Below, one piece after another: positions 6,024 through 7,439 of a stretch of DNA of 7,439 bases. Numbering within the stretch: the first letter of the stretch is position 1; every line of letters begins with the position of its first letter. The notes below the pieces were generated by a model. It ran no database searches. It had not been told where the DNA came from and saw only the letters and a list, made by a program, of their open reading frames with translations. The position numbers and the translations under genes were made by a program. The stretch spans positions 1-7,439 of the forward strand of contig JAOZMA010000106.1 in NCBI GenBank assembly GCA_029934555.1, given 5' to 3'. Source of the stretch: Acidimicrobiia bacterium. GTDB taxonomy: Bacteria; Actinomycetota; Acidimicrobiia; Spongiisociales; UBA5794.

Positions 6024-6036
6024 GTTCTCGTAGACT
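6024..6036 (+). promoter_or_regulatory. Candidate leaderless promoter of the membrane protein–sirtuin operon
   Basis: GTTCTCGTAGACT contains the -10-like TAGACT (6031-6036), which ends seven bases before the GTG at 6044. That is the spacing expected when transcription starts on the start codon itself. No Shine–Dalgarno sequence precedes the GTG, in agreement. The first ten bases are an exact inverted copy of the motif in the divergent fumarase promoter. Confidence 0.5.
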
Positions 6037-6043
6037 CACGGTC

Positions 6044-6463
6044 GTGAACTGGTTCTCCAACGCCGATGATGCCCGTAGCTACATCACCGAGATCACTCGT
6101 ATCTGGGCCGTCTGGCTTGTGGGCCTTGCTGCTCTCTTCGCCGTCACCAACTGGTGGGTCCTAGCGGCAGGCGTGGTCGTTCTTTCCGCCCTTGTGTGGC
6201 TCATTCAACCGATCCAACGCCGAGCCAACCGGATCGAAGACCCCGAAGAGGTCGTGGAGGGAAGCGGAGGGCGTTTCGGCGGAGCCCGTACCCGGGGTGA
6301 GATGGCGCTTCGAGTGCTCATCTACGGTGAAGCCCCGCTCAAAGAGGCGATCGATGAGTACGGTTCCTGGAGAGGCTGGCTGTGGGTTCGACGCGGCGTG
6401 GTCGCAGCGACCGCTGTGGCGTTTGCCATCGTGCTCCTCGATATTTTCCAGGGCCCGCAGTGA
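6044..6463 (+). CDS. Small three-helix membrane protein of unknown function
   Basis: A 139-residue protein I do not recognise as a named family. Hydrophobic segments at about 19-35 and 37-55 form a helical hairpin. A polar central region of about 56-115 follows, with an acidic run (RIEDPEEVVEG, 63-73), a Gly/Arg-rich patch (GGRFGGARTRGE) and EAPLKEAIDEYGSWRGW. A third hydrophobic segment lies at about 117-135. The middle part is probably cytoplasmic, but the topology is inference. The frame is open back to 5945, but GTG at 6044 is preferred: a -10-like TAGACT lies seven bases before it, no ribosome binding site supports an earlier start, and the extra residues would overlap the fumarase promoter. 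Its stop overlaps the sirtuin start by four bases, so the two are translated together and may be functionally linked. Confidence 0.75.
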   Translation: MNWFSNADDARSYITEITRIWAVWLVGLAALFAVTNWWVLAAGVVVLSALVWLIQPIQRRANRIEDPEEVVEGSGGRFGGARTRGEMALRVLIYGEAPLKEAIDEYGSWRGWLWVRRGVVAATAVAFAIVLLDIFQGPQ

Positions 6464-7236
6464 CCACTGTCACCGACCAGGCGGAAGCTGTCGCTCGCCT
6501 GTCGTCGATGATCGCGACCTCGGAGCGGCTTCTGGTGTTCACCGGGGCTGGAATCTCCACCGCAAGCGGCATCCCTGACTACCGGGGTCCCGAGGGCGTG
6601 TGGAATACGAGGAGGCCCGTCTTCTACGACAAGTTCATGTCTCGACACGATGCCAGGGTTGAGTACTGGAGACAGAAGGCCGAGGACCATGAGGCGTTCG
6701 GCTCCGCACGACCGAACGCTGTGCACAAGGCGATCGCTGAACTGCAGCGAGCAGGGCGGATCGAGCTTGTCGTGACGCAGAATGTCGATGGCCTGCATCG
6801 TGTGGCGGGGACGGCCTCGGGCCTCCTCGTGGAGATTCACGGGACGAATGCGTTGATCGAGTGCCAGACCTGCGGCGAACGGTCTGAACCGGATGAGCAC
6901 TTCGCATCGTTCGAAGAGACAGGGGAACCGCCGGTCTGTGACTGTGGCGGCTATCTCAAGCCGGCGACGATCTCGTTCGGTCAGCAGTTGCGAGCCGTCG
7001 ACCTCGCCCGTGCCTTCGAAGCGGCAAAGCGCGCCGATGTCGTCGTCGCTCTTGGATCGACGCTCTCGGTGACCCCGGCTGCCGACATCCCGCTCGAGGC
7101 CGCTCGCCACGGGGCTCCGTACGCCATCGTCAACCGCGGGGCCACGGAACACGACCGATCACCGCTGCTCACGCTCCGCATCGATGGCGACGTCGGTGAG
7201 ATCTTCCCGGCTGCGGTCGCTCGCGCTCTCTCGTAG
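6460..7236 (+). CDS. cobB: Sir2-family NAD+-dependent protein deacylase (CobB-like sirtuin)
   Basis: A 258-residue sirtuin, which removes acyl groups from protein lysines while consuming NAD+. In bacteria, acetyl-CoA synthetase and other metabolic enzymes are typical targets. The Rossmann NAD motifs are GAGIS (29-33) with SGIPDYRG (36-43), TQNVD (106-110), and GSTLSVTPA (199-207). The catalytic His127 sits in EIHGTN. A structural zinc site is formed by Cys135, Cys138, Cys160 and Cys162; the second pair is CxC rather than the common CxxC. KPATISFGQQL (167-177) replaces the usual RPxVVxFGE substrate-loop sequence. The GTG start overlaps the upstream gene's TGA as GTGA, which fixes the start; the open frame before it belongs to the membrane gene's shadow. 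The lone catalytic domain and full motif set point to a housekeeping deacylase rather than a defence SIR2 fusion. Confidence 0.93.
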   Translation: MTTVTDQAEAVARLSSMIATSERLLVFTGAGISTASGIPDYRGPEGVWNTRRPVFYDKFMSRHDARVEYWRQKAEDHEAFGSARPNAVHKAIAELQRAGRIELVVTQNVDGLHRVAGTASGLLVEIHGTNALIECQTCGERSEPDEHFASFEETGEPPVCDCGGYLKPATISFGQQLRAVDLARAFEAAKRADVVVALGSTLSVTPAADIPLEAARHGAPYAIVNRGATEHDRSPLLTLRIDGDVGEIFPAAVARALS

Positions 7237-7282
7237 CGAATTTCTTCCGATCTCCTCTGGTCGGGACCCACCCTCGCGGTTG

Positions 7283-7318
7283 TATCCTGATCCGGTATCC
7301 CGCTGAGAAGGAGCCCGC
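7283..7318 (+). promoter_or_regulatory. Candidate fumC promoter -10 and ribosome binding site
   Basis: In the 82-base gap after the sirtuin, TATCCT (7283-7288) fits a TANNNT -10 hexamer, about 30 bases upstream of the ATG. AGAAGGAG at 7306-7313 is a strong ribosome binding site five bases before the start. The ribosome binding site is convincing; the promoter is a guess, since the gene could also be read from the sirtuin operon. Confidence 0.5.
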
Positions 7319-7439
7319 ATGAGGATTGAACGCGACTCGATGGGTGAGGTCTCCGTCCCCGACGACGCTTACTACGGGGCATCGACCCAGAGGGCCGTCG
7401 AGAACTTCCCGATCTCCGACCTGCGTTTCGGACGCCGGT
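7319..7439 (+). CDS. fumC: Class II fumarate hydratase, N-terminal fragment (cut by window end)
   Basis: The first 40 codons are present before the window ends. The sequence MRIERDSMGE-VSVPDDAYYG-ASTQRAVENF-PISDL contains the N-terminal signature of the fumarase/aspartase superfamily, with MGEVxVP and TQRAVENFPIS close to FumC. Aspartate ammonia-lyase shares this region but more often has LLGE and TLRAxENF, so FumC is preferred. Class II fumarase is a cofactor-free, oxygen-stable homotetramer that catalyses the same fumarate–malate step as the Fe–S enzyme encoded 1.4 kb away. The start is fixed by AGAAGGAG five bases upstream. Nothing can be said of the catalytic serine loop, which lies beyond the window. 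Confidence 0.85.
   Translation, partial: MRIERDSMGEVSVPDDAYYGASTQRAVENFPISDLRFGRR

Noticed and set aside
5256..6047. 263-residue plus-strand open frame opposite the fumarase 5' half
   Set aside because: It is antisense to a clearly coding gene, with a composition rich in Arg and Val typical of shadow frames, and has no ribosome binding site or domain.
6322..7152. 276-residue minus-strand open frame opposite the sirtuin
   Set aside because: Antisense shadow; the sirtuin on the other strand has the complete set of family motifs.
6460..7236. SIR2-based antiphage defence gene
   Set aside because: It is a single-domain sirtuin with an intact zinc site and catalytic motifs in a metabolic neighbourhood. 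No defence partner or additional domain is seen.

Overview
The window is GC-rich bacterial chromosome and most resembles an actinobacterium (Actinomycetota), possibly a lineage such as Acidimicrobiia. The grounds are the gene order sufD–Rieske–sufC (the order seen in Streptomyces), GTG and TTG starts, two genes that look leaderless, and the style of the proteins. No mobile element, CRISPR array, tRNA or rRNA was seen, and the class-level placement is inference.

Layout from left to right. A hairpin-forming repeat (32-74) follows the 3' end of a secreted M23 metallopeptidase gene (87-695, minus). A divergent control region (696-857) separates it from a tightly coupled plus-strand operon for iron–sulfur cluster assembly: sufD (858-2141), a Rieske [2Fe-2S] ferredoxin-like gene (2141-2455) and sufC (2455-3171), joined by two identical TGATG stop/start overlaps. 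sufB and sufS are not at their expected places beside this operon. A 350-base non-coding stretch (3172-3521) carries two arrays of 7-bp repeats in opposite orientation. Next come a minus-strand flavin reductase-like gene (3522-4142) and, just upstream of its start, a 28-codon fossil of a second sufC 3' end (4163-4249, plus). A class I, [4Fe-4S]-dependent fumarase follows (4320-5936, minus). A divergent promoter region with an inverted 10-bp motif leads to a small membrane protein gene (6044-6463) and a translationally coupled sirtuin (6460-7236). The window ends in the first 40 codons of a class II fumarase (fumC, 7319 onward).

How the genes fit together. The SufC ATPase and SufD scaffold subunit build Fe–S clusters, the Rieske protein carries one, and the class I fumarase needs one. 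The cluster-free class II fumarase nearby catalyses the same TCA-cycle step and could take over when the Fe–S enzyme is damaged by oxygen or iron shortage. The sirtuin is an NAD+-dependent deacylase that probably acts on metabolic enzymes.

The most unusual observation is the sufC fossil. It matches the C-terminus of the intact SufC at 21 of 28 residues without gaps, yet 11 of those 21 shared residues use different codons. This suggests replacement or duplication of the suf segment, with a remnant of the older gene left beside the fumarase. I found no convincing new defence or mobile system. The membrane protein–sirtuin pair is the only cassette of partly unknown function.
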